From Rhizaria sp. SCN 62-66 (taxonomy: Eukaryota > Rhizaria, unplaced): a DNA stretch of 64,000 bases. Made by a program: the position numbers and the translations under genes. Within the stretch, counting starts at the first letter, position 1; each line of letters starts with the position of its first letter. Shown one piece after another: positions 34,701-45,900 of this stretch. Under the pieces are notes generated by a model that saw only the letters and a list, made by a program, of their open reading frames with translations, did not search any database and was not told the origin of the DNA. Location: positions 1 to 64,000 of the forward strand of contig MEDY01000017.1 in NCBI GenBank assembly GCA_001724265.1, in the 5' to 3' direction.

Positions 34701-37700
34701 GTTTCGCGCAACTTGCGCTGCTCACGAACAAAGTTGACGCTGAAAGAGGCACTAATAAGGCCGCGCCCGTCGCAGAGAGCCGTCCCAACGTGCTGCACCT
34801 AACGGGTCCGTCTATCTCCACTGCCACAGCATTAACCGTTTCGGATGGTGCAGCGGGCGCGGCGCAGCCCGCGCGGCGCGGACGGCGTGCGACTGGACAC
34901 GCGCGCGGTCCCGCGCTGACTCTGTCGGCGACGATTCTCGTGACGCCGCCCGCGGTGCTGGCCGCGGTCACCCCGTTTTCGCACGCGCTGCTCCCCGCCG
35001 TGGCGACGTACGTGGCGCGGTATGGCCGCAGGTGGTCGATGTTGGCGCAGTTTCTCGCGTCGCAACCGCTCGCAGCGGGTTCGCCGCCCTCGGCGCTGAC
35101 GCTGGCTCGCTGGGCGCGGAGGATCGAGCGCGCAGCGATGCGGATGATGCCGACATCCGTGGTTGAGGTTGCGGACGCAGGCGATGTCGCGATTCCGCCA
35201 CAGGAACATCAATTCGGCGTTAACACTGAGCTGCCTGGTCTCCAGCTGGAGGATCCCATGATGATGCTCGATGCCCCTGCACTAATGCCGGCCAATCACA
35301 GTTCTGCGTTGACGGTGGTGGAGGGCGACGATGCGAGCGCACTGGGTCACATGCTCATCACACCGCCGCCCTACGGCGGCGCGTCATCTCACCGACACGG
35401 TCCCCATGGCGCCGGTGCCGGCGCTGCGCCGCTGCTTTTGGGGCCGCCGCAGTTGAACGGGCCCTTCTCATGGCCGATGGTGGTGCATGACGGCGAGTCG
35501 TCGTCGCACGCGGACGGCGACTCACAGCTCGTCGAGCGCAGTGTGCATGAGTCTCGTGTGCAGGAGTCTCCCGCCGAGCGTCTCGACTCCGGCTCCGACT
35601 CGGACAGCGATGATGATGACGACGACGGTGACAACGGTGACGAAAGCGAGGGCGAGGGCGAGAGTGAACCGGAGGAAGAGACTCTCGAGATGATCGAGCA
35701 GCGGCGGCGCGAGTGGCTGGAGATCTGTCGCTCGGTCGGACTGGACGCGAGCAACCCACTGAGTTCTGCGGATAAGCCGCTGGATGAGCTCATTGCCGCC
35801 GCAGTGTTGGCGTCCAAGGGCGGCGACGCTGCGAAGGAAACGCTGCGCGACGACGACGACAGCGAGGACGCAGACGAAGATGAAGACGAAGAAGACTACG
35901 TCGGCGACGCGGGCAGCAGCAGCGAGAGCAGCAGCGACAGTGAAGCCGCCGACGCCGTGTCTGGTGAAGAAGAGAACGAGAGTAGCGCCGACAGCGGCTC
36001 TGACGGAGACGAGAGCGTCATCCGTGCTGCCGCGCAGCCGCGATTTCGACGCCGTACGCGCAACACGAAGAAGGGCGACGACAGCAACGACGGCGACGAC
36101 GACACTGAGGGCGAGGGGGATGTCAGCTTAAGCGAGTTGGACGACAACGATGACGATGATGCGCGTGCGAGCGACAGTGATGGCGCCCATGACGCCTCAT
36201 CGTCGTCGTCAGACTCAACCCACGACGAAGATAGCTCCGGAGCCGATGATGAGAGCGCCGACGAGGACGAAGACGACGACGATATCAGCCACGGGTCCAC
36301 CGATAACAGCGCCACTGTGGGCAGCCCCACGGCGCCGTCCCTGATGACCGGCGGCACTGACCCGCGGCGCCGGTTCCGCGGCGCGTCCCCCGCCTCGGGC
36401 TCAGCGGTGGACTCGCGCATGGGCTCGCCCGGCCTCGCGTCCGCCGTCTCGGGCCAAACGGGCACGCGCCTCGGCATCGCTGCGACTGCGCACTCCGCGA
36501 CCGTGGGATCCGCATATTCGCGCTTTCAGGGCGCGCGTCCGCCGCTGAAGACGGCCGGGATGCCCGCGGCGGCCGCGTCACTGTTCGACCAGCACCCTGA
36601 CAAGTTCAAGGTTGACCCCCGTTTGCTGCCCGATTACGACGTTGACTCAGATTACAGCGGCGATGACGGGCCTCCGGCGGGCGACGGCGCGGACAGCGAC
36701 GAGCTTAATAACGACCCGTACACTGACAGCGACGACTTCGAGGACGACGACATGTTCAACGAAGAGGAAAATGACGACGATGTTGACGGTAACGACGACG
36801 ACGACGACGATGCGCACGACGCAGAGTTGACGCTTGATGATCTTCCCGTCGCACAAGTTTCTGTGATCACACGTAAAAACAAAGGACGTTATTTTCGCAA
36901 CAGGTTGCACGCGTTTGTGATGCCGCCACGTCTGCGTAACGTAAACTCGTGGCACATGGGCCGCTTTGCGCGTTTGAGTTTGCTCCGCAGCACATACGCG
37001 CGCGCACCGGAGGAGGGCCGCTGGGGCTCTTGGCGCATGCCTACTGATCCCTTTGCGCCTGCTGCGTTCTTCTGCTTAGGCGCCGGCGAGGATGGGCCTT
37101 TTGACCAAGAGCGCGCCGTGCTTGTCGCGGACGGCCGTGCGGTTGTGCGTGACAACGTGGCGCGTGTGCTGCCGCAGCCGCTGCCGAGCATGGTCAGCAC
37201 CATGCTGCAAGAGCGTGCGCGCCACCTCAAGCCGGAGTGCCCCAATATTGCGCTGCAGCTAGTCGCGCACACGACCGTTCCCCGCGACAGCAGCGACGCC
37301 GCTTCTCTGTGCTGGCTCTCAGAGCGCCGCTCAGCGGCGCTTACATCGGTGCGTACGCACACTGACCACGTCGTCACGCGCGCGCAGCCGCTGCTGTTGA
37401 TGTCGTCCGGCGGCCAGTTCGACGTGACGAACCGCCGACACTACGACGCCCGCGCGCGCCACGAAGCGCGCGTGCCGATGCCGGACAAGAAGGACTCTGT
37501 CGCTGTGTGCGCCGTGCCGCGCAGCACCGCATGGGACTCGTCGCTGCCGATCCACGCGCACTTGGCGCGCGCTCTTGCGCGCTCGCACGCGGTCCGCCGC
37601 GCGCCCCCGCGTATCGCAGTCGCCCCCGGTGGCGTGCCTCCGCCTGCGGCGTTCGGGCTCCTGCGCGGCGTGCTGTTGTCGGACCTGTACGTGCTCGGCC

Positions 37701-38326
37701 GCGCGTCGCCGCCCTCGCCGTGGGCGCTGCCGGCGGTGGAGCTCGAGGAGCTCGGCGACCACGTCTTCTCGTACTACTACGCGTCGCCGTACTCCACCGC
37801 GCATCCTGGGCTCTGCTTCTCGGGCCCGCCGCCCTCACAGCAGCAGCAGGCCGCGGACGAGCTCCCCCCGGTCGTCACGTCACTGACCCCGGTCGGCGTG
37901 GACGATAACGGCGTTCCCGTGCCAGATCCTGCGGCCTCGCTCGTCACCGTGTCGTCCTCGTGGGCGGCCTCAACGGCGTGGGGCGTTGAGACGGACGCCT
38001 GGAGTGCGCTACGCGCCGAGCTCATCAAGCGCCAGCCGCATTTGCCGCCGCCAGCGGGGCCGAACGAGCTCTCGGAGACGCTGGTTGAGGTGCTCCACGT
38101 GCTCGCCCGCCGCCGCCTCCGCGCACTGCAACGGACGTCAGAGAAGCTCTGGGCTGGTCGTCTGCCGGTGCCTGACGATCTCCGTGTGCGCGCGCCCGAA
38201 CTACTGCCTGCGCGCGCGCTGGTCTTTGCCCGTTTTCCGCTGCAGCGTCTGCGCACGCGCGTCAAGGTGCCGCCCCTGCCGTCGCCGAATGCGGCTGCCA
38301 ATGACGGCAAGGTTGCGCAGAAGTGA
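25784..38326 (+). CDS. Giant acidic nuclear-type protein with SANT-like segments and three UAGs
   Basis: One intronless frame of 4181 codons, ATG 25784 (MSNRGQRSRQG) to TGA 38326, crossing TAGs at residues 760, 2047 and 2625. All four pieces share the frame and the same Ala/Arg/Asp-rich style. Seen along it: an Asp/Glu-rich N-terminal third with basic patches (KRSRRTRAQ); an RGG/Gly-Arg tract at about 1459-1487; a Myb/SANT-like helical segment at about 2157-2205 (FSEAETRLLARAAARYG, then WQRRF and LKNLWFRRR); a second one near 3066-3110 (YVARYGRRWSMLAQFL); long acidic Ser/Asp/Glu stretches at about 3270-3510 and 3620-3690; and a more globular C-terminus. The combination suggests a chromatin-associated regulator, perhaps distantly like GON4L, but I cannot assign a family. 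A standard-code annotation would give four separate ORFs, three of them starting without ATG. Confidence 0.75.
28061..28063 (+). other. In-frame UAG (sense)
   Basis: Context AAT TAG CTC in the giant acidic gene (residue 760). No ATG follows for the next piece near the break. Confidence 0.85.
30160..30245 (+). repeat. GC-rich tract encoding an RGG box
   Basis: Tandem GGCCGCGGC-type units encode repeated Arg-Gly-Gly in the giant acidic protein. RGG tracts commonly bind RNA or G-rich DNA. Confidence 0.8.
31922..31924 (+). other. In-frame UAG (sense)
   Basis: Context GAC TAG GTG in the giant acidic gene (residue 2047), about 110 residues before the first SANT-like segment. Confidence 0.85.
33656..33658 (+). 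other. In-frame UAG (sense)
   Basis: Context CCG TAG CTC in the giant acidic gene (residue 2625). The next codons encode VRARRVEALWVNTSWQRR with no nearby ATG. Confidence 0.85.
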
Positions 38327-38406
38327 CACAATGTCAATTCACAACAATTTTGATATATAGCCATATTTTTATTCAGTACCAAGATTATATTAGATTTTAT
38401 CATATC

Positions 38407-38412
38407 AATAAA
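38407..38412 (+). promoter_or_regulatory. Likely poly(A) signal AATAAA
   Basis: Canonical hexamer 81 nt past the TGA of the giant acidic gene, in AT-rich 3' sequence. Confidence 0.5.
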
Positions 38413-38502
38413 ACGTATTTTAGTGAATACTATTTTCTTTTCGTTCAGAATATCTCACGCGTAAAATGCTTTCGTAAAGTGGCATGATGATCGAAAATTA
38501 TT

Positions 38503-40751
38503 TCAGACATCGTTCTCATCAAGTAGATATGGACACTCCGCAATTCCAAGCAGCGCGTATTGCCTGTTGCCCGCAACCTCGCTACCATCAACGCGGATCG
38601 AGCACGTCACAATGCGGCCCACCATGACGTTCTGCGTATGCTTAAAGCGTGCGCGCACAGTCTTCTTGTCCTCGCCACCCACCCGCATCGCAGCGTCAAT
38701 CGCGGCCGCCGAGGCGACGTAGAACGCCATAACACGCTCGTCCGCCGTGACCACCGCGCGCAACGCGCTGCCGCTGCCCGCGCCCATCGCGGCGGCGACG
38801 GCGGCTGAGCTGTTCATCGCATGCCGCGCGACCGCTTCAGCGCCCTCGCGAGACGCGTGTTTGTAGCCCGCGCTCCCAATCGCCACTGCGCGCGCGCCCG
38901 CAACCGCGCCGGCGTTGGCGGAGCGCCCGGCGCCGGAGGGACCGGAGGCCAGCGCTGCGATAGCGGCAGGCGGCTAAGATAGAGTGAACTGCATGTGAAA
39001 GCGCGGAATCGCTTCCGTCGGCGGGTAGAGCTGGACATATGTGAACGCAAAACATGAATTAGCAAATGATTAAAAAAAACATGAGCGTGACGTGATAAAG
39101 GTAATGAATAAAACATCGTGAGATACAAAGTTGGATAAACAAACAATGAAGTTCGTGTCAAACGACGCACCTGGACCTCTGTGACGAGCACAGAGAAATG
39201 GCCAAGCCAGCCTGAGGCTGCGCGCGCGAGCGGCGCCAAGTCCAGGTTGATCACTTGCGGAGCCGCAGGACCGCCGCGCCGGTGGTGACGGGTCGCTGTG
39301 CTTTCGGCTGCGCGCGCTGTCGACACAGTCGCGCGAGCAGCGACGGGATCAGTCGCAGCAGACGAAGTCGCAGCAGAGGGTGCAGCAGGTGCAGTGTGCG
39401 TCGGGGCGCGCGCTGTCGCAACTGTAGCCGCAGATGGGGGCACAGCACGAGTGGTCGGCGCTGATGTGCCGACACGAGTGTTAGCTGCAGACACGGGCTC
39501 AGCAGTGGCTTGAACTGTCGCTTGCACAGGCGTCGTTGTTGCAGCCACACCACCTGCAGGAGCTGTACGCTGATATGCCGTTGAGTTCTGAGGCCCTAAC
39601 ACCGCTGGTGTTAGCGCTGCTGCAGTCGCCGTTGAGAGCATAGCGCGTGTTGGTTGACCCTGCAACACAGACGCCACAGGAGCGGGCTTAATAACAATTT
39701 CTTGCTTGCCAACAAATTCTGGCTTAAAAGGATGCTCTGGCATAATATCGCGCTTTGACACCCGCGCTGTGGTCAGACTGCCGACACGTTCATCATCGCT
39801 ATCACCGTCGCCGAAGCCAATGAACAGCGGCGGCCCGTCCTTTCGCGACTGCTGTTGTTGTCGCGACGACTCGGCCCGCAGAGCGCGGACTTCTGCGTTG
39901 GCCTCAGCCGCGCGTGTAAGCCTGCGCGTGTCCGAAAACGCATTACGCGCGAGCTCCGTCTCCGCAGTGCCGTCCACGGGGAGTCCGTCAACAGCGCGGA
40001 CCGTCTCTGCGCAGAGAAACGCCACGCCCGCCCGCACTGGCAGTGCGCTGATAGACAGCAGAGCGCCCGGTAACAGGCGCCGGAGCCAGGCGGGGACGGC
40101 ACCCGCCGCGCCGGGCCACAGCACGGCCTCCAGCGCGCTGTGGCCGTCGCCCAGCCAGCACTGCGTCAGCGCCGCGGGCGACGCGCTGCCACTTGTACTG
40201 GTATTAGCGCTGTTTCGACCTGCGTTTGCGGGGGCAGCTGCTGCTGTTGACGAGGAGGTGACGCCTGCGACGCTGCGGAGCGGATGACAAATATCGCGCG
40301 CCGCGGGCGCGATCATCTGCAGACAGAGCGGGCCGTATGTCGCGCTAGCGGACGCTGGCGGCGAGGTTGCGTTTATGTCGGAGAGCGTTGTGAGTGTGGG
40401 CGGGCAGAGGCGCGGGTCGAGCCCGTGCTGCGCAATCCACGTCACGATCTCGTCCGCTGAGAGCGCCGTCGTCGTGCGGCGTGGGTCGGCGGATGCATGT
40501 AACGCTAGGGAGGTGTCGTGGCCCTGGTCGCGCTCGATGTGGGCTACGGCCTCCGGGTAGAGGCGCAGGCCGTAGCGTGCCCAGCAGTCTACAGGGAAGT
40601 GAGGCAAACACAAAACAGTGCGGAAAGACGGGGAGTGAGGCACAGAGGCAGTTAGTGAGGGGCTGAGAGGAAAAAAATGGTAAAGCAGGATAATAGACGC
40701 ATTTTTGATCGTACCTTCAAGGACATCATTGACCGTAGAGATTGAGGCCAT
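38503..40751 (-). CDS. TDRD3/RMI1-like OB-fold protein with one UAG
   Basis: Three exons: 40715..40751, 39171..40588 and 38503..39030, ATG 40751 to TGA 38503; 660 residues. Exon 1 encodes only MASISTVNDVLE plus one base. Residues about 12-230 match the DUF1767/OB-fold module of RMI1 and TDRD3: the helical start DCWARYGLRLYPEAV, then GPLCLQMIAPAARDICHP, then the OB fold with WLGDGHSALEAVLWPG, LLPGALLSIS and VRAGVAFLCAETVRAVDG. In those families the module binds topoisomerase III, acting on recombination intermediates or R-loops. The middle is Ala/Thr/Val-rich. The last exon has an in-frame TAG at 38976-38974 and a conserved-looking C-terminal stretch (ARFKHTQNVMVGRIVTCSIR) that might be a second OB-like fold. 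Whether it is the RMI1 or the TDRD3 type cannot be decided by eye. Confidence 0.7.
38974..38976 (-). other. In-frame UAG (sense)
   Basis: Context TCT TAG CCG in the last exon of the OB-fold gene. Upstream the splice joins in phase 0 (TEVQ|LYPPTEAIPRFHMQFTLS); downstream the same frame carries the conserved-looking C-terminus. Confidence 0.75.
39031..39170 (-). other. Intron 2 of the OB-fold gene
   Basis: Donor CAG|GTGCGT at 39170, acceptor TATGTCCAG|CTC at 39031, 140 nt, AT-rich. Confidence 0.8.
40589..40714 (-). other. Intron 1 of the OB-fold gene
   Basis: Donor GAAG|GTACGA at 40714, acceptor CCCTGTAG|ACT at 40589, 126 nt, pyrimidine-rich. Confidence 0.85.
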
Positions 40752-41048
40752 GTGGGTACCACGTCGCAGTGTCGCGTCGTCGACTTCGAGTTCGCACGTG
40801 CTTCAAGTTAGCGTGCAGATGCTATACTGGAATAAGCACGCGACCCGGCACAGTATTATTAACGCAATAATGAAAATACTATGTATTTAGTATTGACAGT
40901 TTGTTACACCTCCACTGACGGTGTTTGAGATGAGTTAGCTCACGTTTTTGATAGGCATTTCGACACGTCATTGAGGTTGCATTTGCAAACGCATTAGCTC
41001 ATCAACTCACATCATAACATTCGCATCCTCGTTTAAACTCTCGCTTAG

Positions 41049-42537
41049 ATGGAAGCCGCTACGTCTGTATCTCAGCCCGTTGAGGAGCTTGTTGAGTGCC
41101 CTGTTCCTATCATCGACATTTCTTCTCTTCGGGGTATCGTCGATGGCAAGCAGTTTGCCGAGGACGACGCCGCTCTCGAGGCTGCGCGCACCAAGACCGC
41201 CGATGAGATCTACAACGCCTGCAAGAACGTGGGTACGTTTCCAAAACAAGCCTTTTTCCATGCAATCATCCCGACCAAGACTCGAATAGGCTCTCCTTTC
41301 CGGCATGATTCATTATTTCCCTCCTTCTCCCCACCTCTCCTTTGTTTTCGTGCATGTTCGCATCAACACACTTACCCAAACAGGTTTCTTCTACATTATG
41401 GGCCACGGCGTGGACCCCGCGCACGTTTTGGCGCTGGAGGCCGCCTCCCGCGTCTTTTTCTCGCAGCCCACCGACGTGAAGATGCGCGTTTCGATGGACA
41501 AGGGCGGCCCCGCCTGGCGCGGCTACTTCCGTGTTGGCGATGAGCTCACGTCGGGCCTCCCGGACCTCAAGGAAGGACTGTACTTCGGCACCGAGCTCCC
41601 TGCCGACGCCCCTGCCGTTGTCGCGCGCATCCCCATGCACGGCGCCAACCTCTGGCCCCGCTCCGGTGACGGCGACACTCGGGACTCCAACAACAACGCA
41701 GAAACCGCTGCTGCTACTCAGACTACCGAGGCGAGCGGCGCTGAGAGCGAGAGTGAGAGCAAGCAGGCCACCGTTGCGTCCGAGTTTGCCGAAACCGCGG
41801 CTGACGCTGAGCTCCGCACACTTGTCCTCTCCCACCTCACCCAGATGACCGCTCTCGGCCACACAGTCATGTCCGGTGTGTCCCGCGCACTCGGCCTGCC
41901 GCCCGACTTCCTCCGCGCGCGGTTCATGCGGGACCCGCTGTGTCTGTTCCGCATCTTCAACTACCCCGCGCCCGCCGCCCTCAAGGCTCAATTCGCCGCC
42001 ACCGGCGCTCTGCTGTCCGACGCCGCCGCGACTGTTGCCTCCGAGTCCGCGCGGTCGCGTCCTCTGTGGTCGGTCGGCGAGCACACCGACTACGGCATGC
42101 TCACCATCCTCCACCAGGACCAGTCGGGCGGACTGCAGGTGCGCCGCGTTGCCGACGGCCGCTGGGCCCCCGCGCCGCCCGTCGCAGGGTCCTTTGTGGT
42201 CAACATCGGGGACATGCTCGAGCGTTTGACCGGCGGGCTTTTCGTCTCGACGCCGCACCGCGTCCTGAACCCGGCAAACGCGGGGCGCATTTCGTTTCCG
42301 TTCTTCTTCGACCCCTCGTTTGACGCCGACACGGCGCCGCTGCTGGGGGAGTCGGAACGCCTCGCCGCGCCGCGCGCCGCCAACGGGTCCGCTGCGACAA
42401 CGTACACGAGGTGGGATGGCCGGCCGGTCGGACTGGCGGATGTGCAAGGCACATATGGGCAGTACATCCTGGGGAAAGTCGCCAAGGTGTTCCCGCAGCT
42501 CGCTGTGCAGGAGCGCATTGCAGCTGACAAGAACTGA
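41049..42537 (+). CDS. 2-oxoglutarate/Fe(II) dioxygenase, isopenicillin N synthase-like
   Basis: Two exons: 41049..41232 and 41384..42537, ATG to TGA; 445 residues. The N-terminus has the DIOX_N pattern (VPIIDISSL), then GFFYIMGHGV across the splice. The jelly-roll core carries the iron triad His295-x-Asp297 (in GEHTDYGMLTIL) and His353 (in TPHRVLN), plus the co-substrate pair Arg363-x-Ser365 (GRISFPFFF). All expected catalytic residues are present, so it should be an active oxygenase using 2-oxoglutarate or a related substrate. An Ala/Glu/Ser-rich insertion near residues 155-190 is not typical of the family. The substrate cannot be inferred. It is divergent from the OB-fold gene, with about 300 bp between the two starts as a shared promoter. 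Confidence 0.9.
41233..41383 (+). other. Intron of the dioxygenase gene
   Basis: Donor GTGG|GTACGT at 41233, acceptor CCCAAACAG|GTT at 41383, 151 nt. The splice restores the conserved VGFFYIMGHGV segment. Confidence 0.9.
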
Positions 42538-42997
42538 GATATGTATAGCATCCCCTAAGGAGTGCAGTCTGTGAGTTTGAAGTGCAAGAAACACATTGTA
42601 ATACGTAGAAGATGCTTGATTCGATTCGACGTGTGAGCATTGCTCTATGCGCGGGTGTAATTATGACAGAAGTGTATTTTTGATACTCCTCCTAAGCAGT
42701 ATCACTATTGTTGTTAATGAAGCAAAAGAAATAGATGGTTTGATAGAGAGATAAGACAAGTAAACGATGGCCATTCTGGCCTGTTTGCTTTTCCTTCTTC
42801 AACGCTAAACCGCGGATTTAAGACAACCAACTCATTAATAAAGCGAATATAAAAACAAAACAAAATCCAATCAAACATAAGTTTGTCAGATATACTACAG
42901 AATCCTATGAATGCGCACAAATCACTTCTCGCATTTGTGCCATTCCGCAGTGAGCAACAGCGTAAGCATGTCAGTTCATTGTGAGTCAGATCATTTT
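42538..42997. other. Convergent 3' spacer
   Basis: AT-rich region between the stops of the dioxygenase and myosin genes, with no coding signal. Confidence 0.6.
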
Positions 42998-45900
42998 TCA
43001 GAACTCCTCGCCGTCGTTATCGACCACTGCGGCCTTCTTTCCCTTCTTCTTTCCCTTCTTGGTCCCGGGCACGGCCTCAGGGGACGTATCATCAGCGATA
43101 ACAACCGTTCCCGCAGCGGCAGCAGCAGCAGCGGCAGCGCGGGCCTTCTTGCCTCCCTTCTTCTTGCCAGTCATCTCCGGCTCGGGCTCATCGTCGGCCT
43201 CAGCAGCAGCAGCAGCAGCAGCAGCGGCGGCGGCGGCAGCGGCGGCGCGGGCCTTCTTGCCACCCTTCTTCTTGGGCGCCACGTCGTCGTCATCATCATC
43301 ATCATCCTCGTCATCGTCAGCAGCGGCGGCCTTCTTGACGCCCTTCTTGCCACCCTTGCGCGTACCAGCGACAGTACCCGCGGCCGCAGGTTCCGCGTAA
43401 ATCTGCGCCACGGGCTCCGGCGCGGCCACGGGCACGAGCTCCTCCAGCGGCGCATCAACCGGCGGCGCCATCGAGGCCGGGATGCCCTGCAGACGCAGGT
43501 TGTGGGCCTTGTTCCGTGCGTCGATATCGGCGGCCCAGGCGCGCTTCTGCGCCGCGAGCGCCGTCTCGGCCGTCTTGGCGGCGGCCTTGGCGCGCTTGTA
43601 GGCCTCACGTGCGCGGTCTTCGTACTCTTCGTCCTCGAACGGCACGCGGAGATCGTCCCAGGGAGTCACGTCCGCCTTGGCCTCGACGCGCGGACGCGGG
43701 AGGTGGCGCGCGAGAACGGCGGCAGGGTTAGCCAGCGCGTTCTGGCAGCCCCAGAAGGGACGCGCAACGGCGTTGAGGTAGCACACGCGGCACAGCTGGT
43801 ACTCGAGGTGGTATTTGGCGTTGTACTGCGCGTACTTGGGCTCCGCAATGAACCGGAAGAGGTAATCCTCCAAGTCTGGCGAGGGCGGAAACGAGATGAG
43901 GCACAGCGCGAGCAGCTCGAACCCCTTGTCGATAGCGTCGGCGAGCGGGTTGAGCGTGATTTGCTTCATGATGCAAATGTAGATCTCATCACGCAGCTCC
44001 GCCGTCTCGATACCGGCCATGAGGACTTCCTCAGTGCGCTGCGGAAGACGCTTCGAGTAGCGCTGCCCCATGTACTTCTGCACGTTCTCGAACGCTTCGA
44101 GCAGCGTCGGCTGGATCTGCTTCAGACGCGGCGCGTAAACAGCCATCAGCGTTCGCGTCAACGGGGCGTGGATATACGCGTCGGTGTACGAGAGCATCGT
44201 GTCGGCACGCAACTGCGCTGAACCCCACCACTTCTCGTTGCCCCAAGCCAATGGATCCTTCAGCGCGCCGAAGTTGGCGAGAGCGAGAGAGGCACCGCGG
44301 TCGGCCACGCGCTGTGTCTTGAGCCCTGCGGAGATGGAGATTGCGCGTTCGTGGTCGCCCAGCTTGACCGCGGCCGTGTACTGCGCCTGGATATACGCCG
44401 CAGCCGGGCCGTCAGCGAGCGCGCGGAGCTTCTTGACGGCCTTGCTCTTGAAGCTGACCTCGCTCGCGGCCTTGAGCACCGCGCGCACGTGCCGGTCATG
44501 CAGCGAGACAGCGGCCTTGTCCGCCTCCTGGTCCACGCGCACGACGCGGCCGTGCAGCAGCCGGCACTCGTACACTAGGGGCGCGTCGTACCCCAGGTCT
44601 TCGGCCGCGGCCAGCGCGGTGCGGAGCGGCACGGTCTCAACCAGCCGGCGCGCCTCAGTCAGCAGCTCGCGGACACGCATCACTTCGCGCAGCTTGGCCT
44701 CGCAGGCCTCGACCTGCGGCGTGCGGTAGCCGAAGGACGCGCAGAACTCGAGCGTCTTCTTGAGGTGCTCGTGGTTGAGCGACGCCATGGACCGCTTGAT
44801 CATCTCCTTGGCCTGCGCCATGTTGGCCAGCAGTGCACGCGCTTCCTCGACCGAGTCGGACGAGTAGTCAAACGCTTCGCACATCGCCAGCGCCTTGGTG
44901 AGGTACTCTTCGCTTAGTTCAGCGCGCGCCACACGCAGCGCGGCCTCGGCGTCGGCGATGCGCTCCAGAAGCTCCTGGCACTGGCGCACGATCGACGTCT
45001 GGTAACCATGCGCCTCGCATACGCGGAGCACGGCCTCGAGCTTGGCCTGGTTCTTGCTCGCCAGCGCGTCTTCGAGCATGCGCTTGGTCTTAGGATCCAT
45101 GCGCTCCTCGACGAACTTGTCCAGCAGCTTGCGCGCGCGCTCGGCGGGGGCTGTGGCGAGGCGAAACTCATCCGCGGCGCGGACGGCGCCGGCGAGCTCG
45201 ATGAAGTAGCACTCTTTCTCCTCATCTGAGTAACCCGAAGTGTCGACCTTGACAAGCCGCTCCAGGTCCTCATGCGTCTCGGTGAGACGGACCTTGATGT
45301 TGCGGTGCAGCTCGAGCTTTTTGTGCTCCTCGGCGCGGTACAGCATCATAGTCGCGCCCGTCTGCACGTTCTTGCGGTCGAGCTTCATGTGCACGACGAC
45401 GGCCTCGCACCGCTCCTTGGCGCTGCCGCGCGGCGGGGCGTCGTCAAACAGCACCGCGTACCGGTCCGCGAACTCTTCGTGGCGCAGACGGAACGGGAAG
45501 CCCTGCTTGCGGATGGCGACGGCCTCGTACACCCCGGAGTAGGTGAGCTGCTCGTTGCACATCGAGGGTACGAACGCGGTGGGCGCCTTGTGCGGGTTGG
45601 GCTTGATGCAGCGGATGTAATGCGGCTCAGTCAACCGCAGCGTCGTCATCAAGTCATCCAACTGGCGGCGGAACTGCGAGCCCAGCGAAGCCTTCTTCTC
45701 CGCGGTCGAGACCGAGCCCGTGGGCGGGAACAGCTCGTTGACGAGCGCACTGGTCGACGTCCGCAGCACATCGCACAGGTCCTCCGTGAGCGTGTCACGG
45801 TTCTTCTCCAGAAAGCCTTCAACCTCGTACGCGACGAGACCGGCGTAGTGTTTGATCATGAACCGGGTCGGCTTCTTCGCGTCGCGTCGGTAGACCTGGT

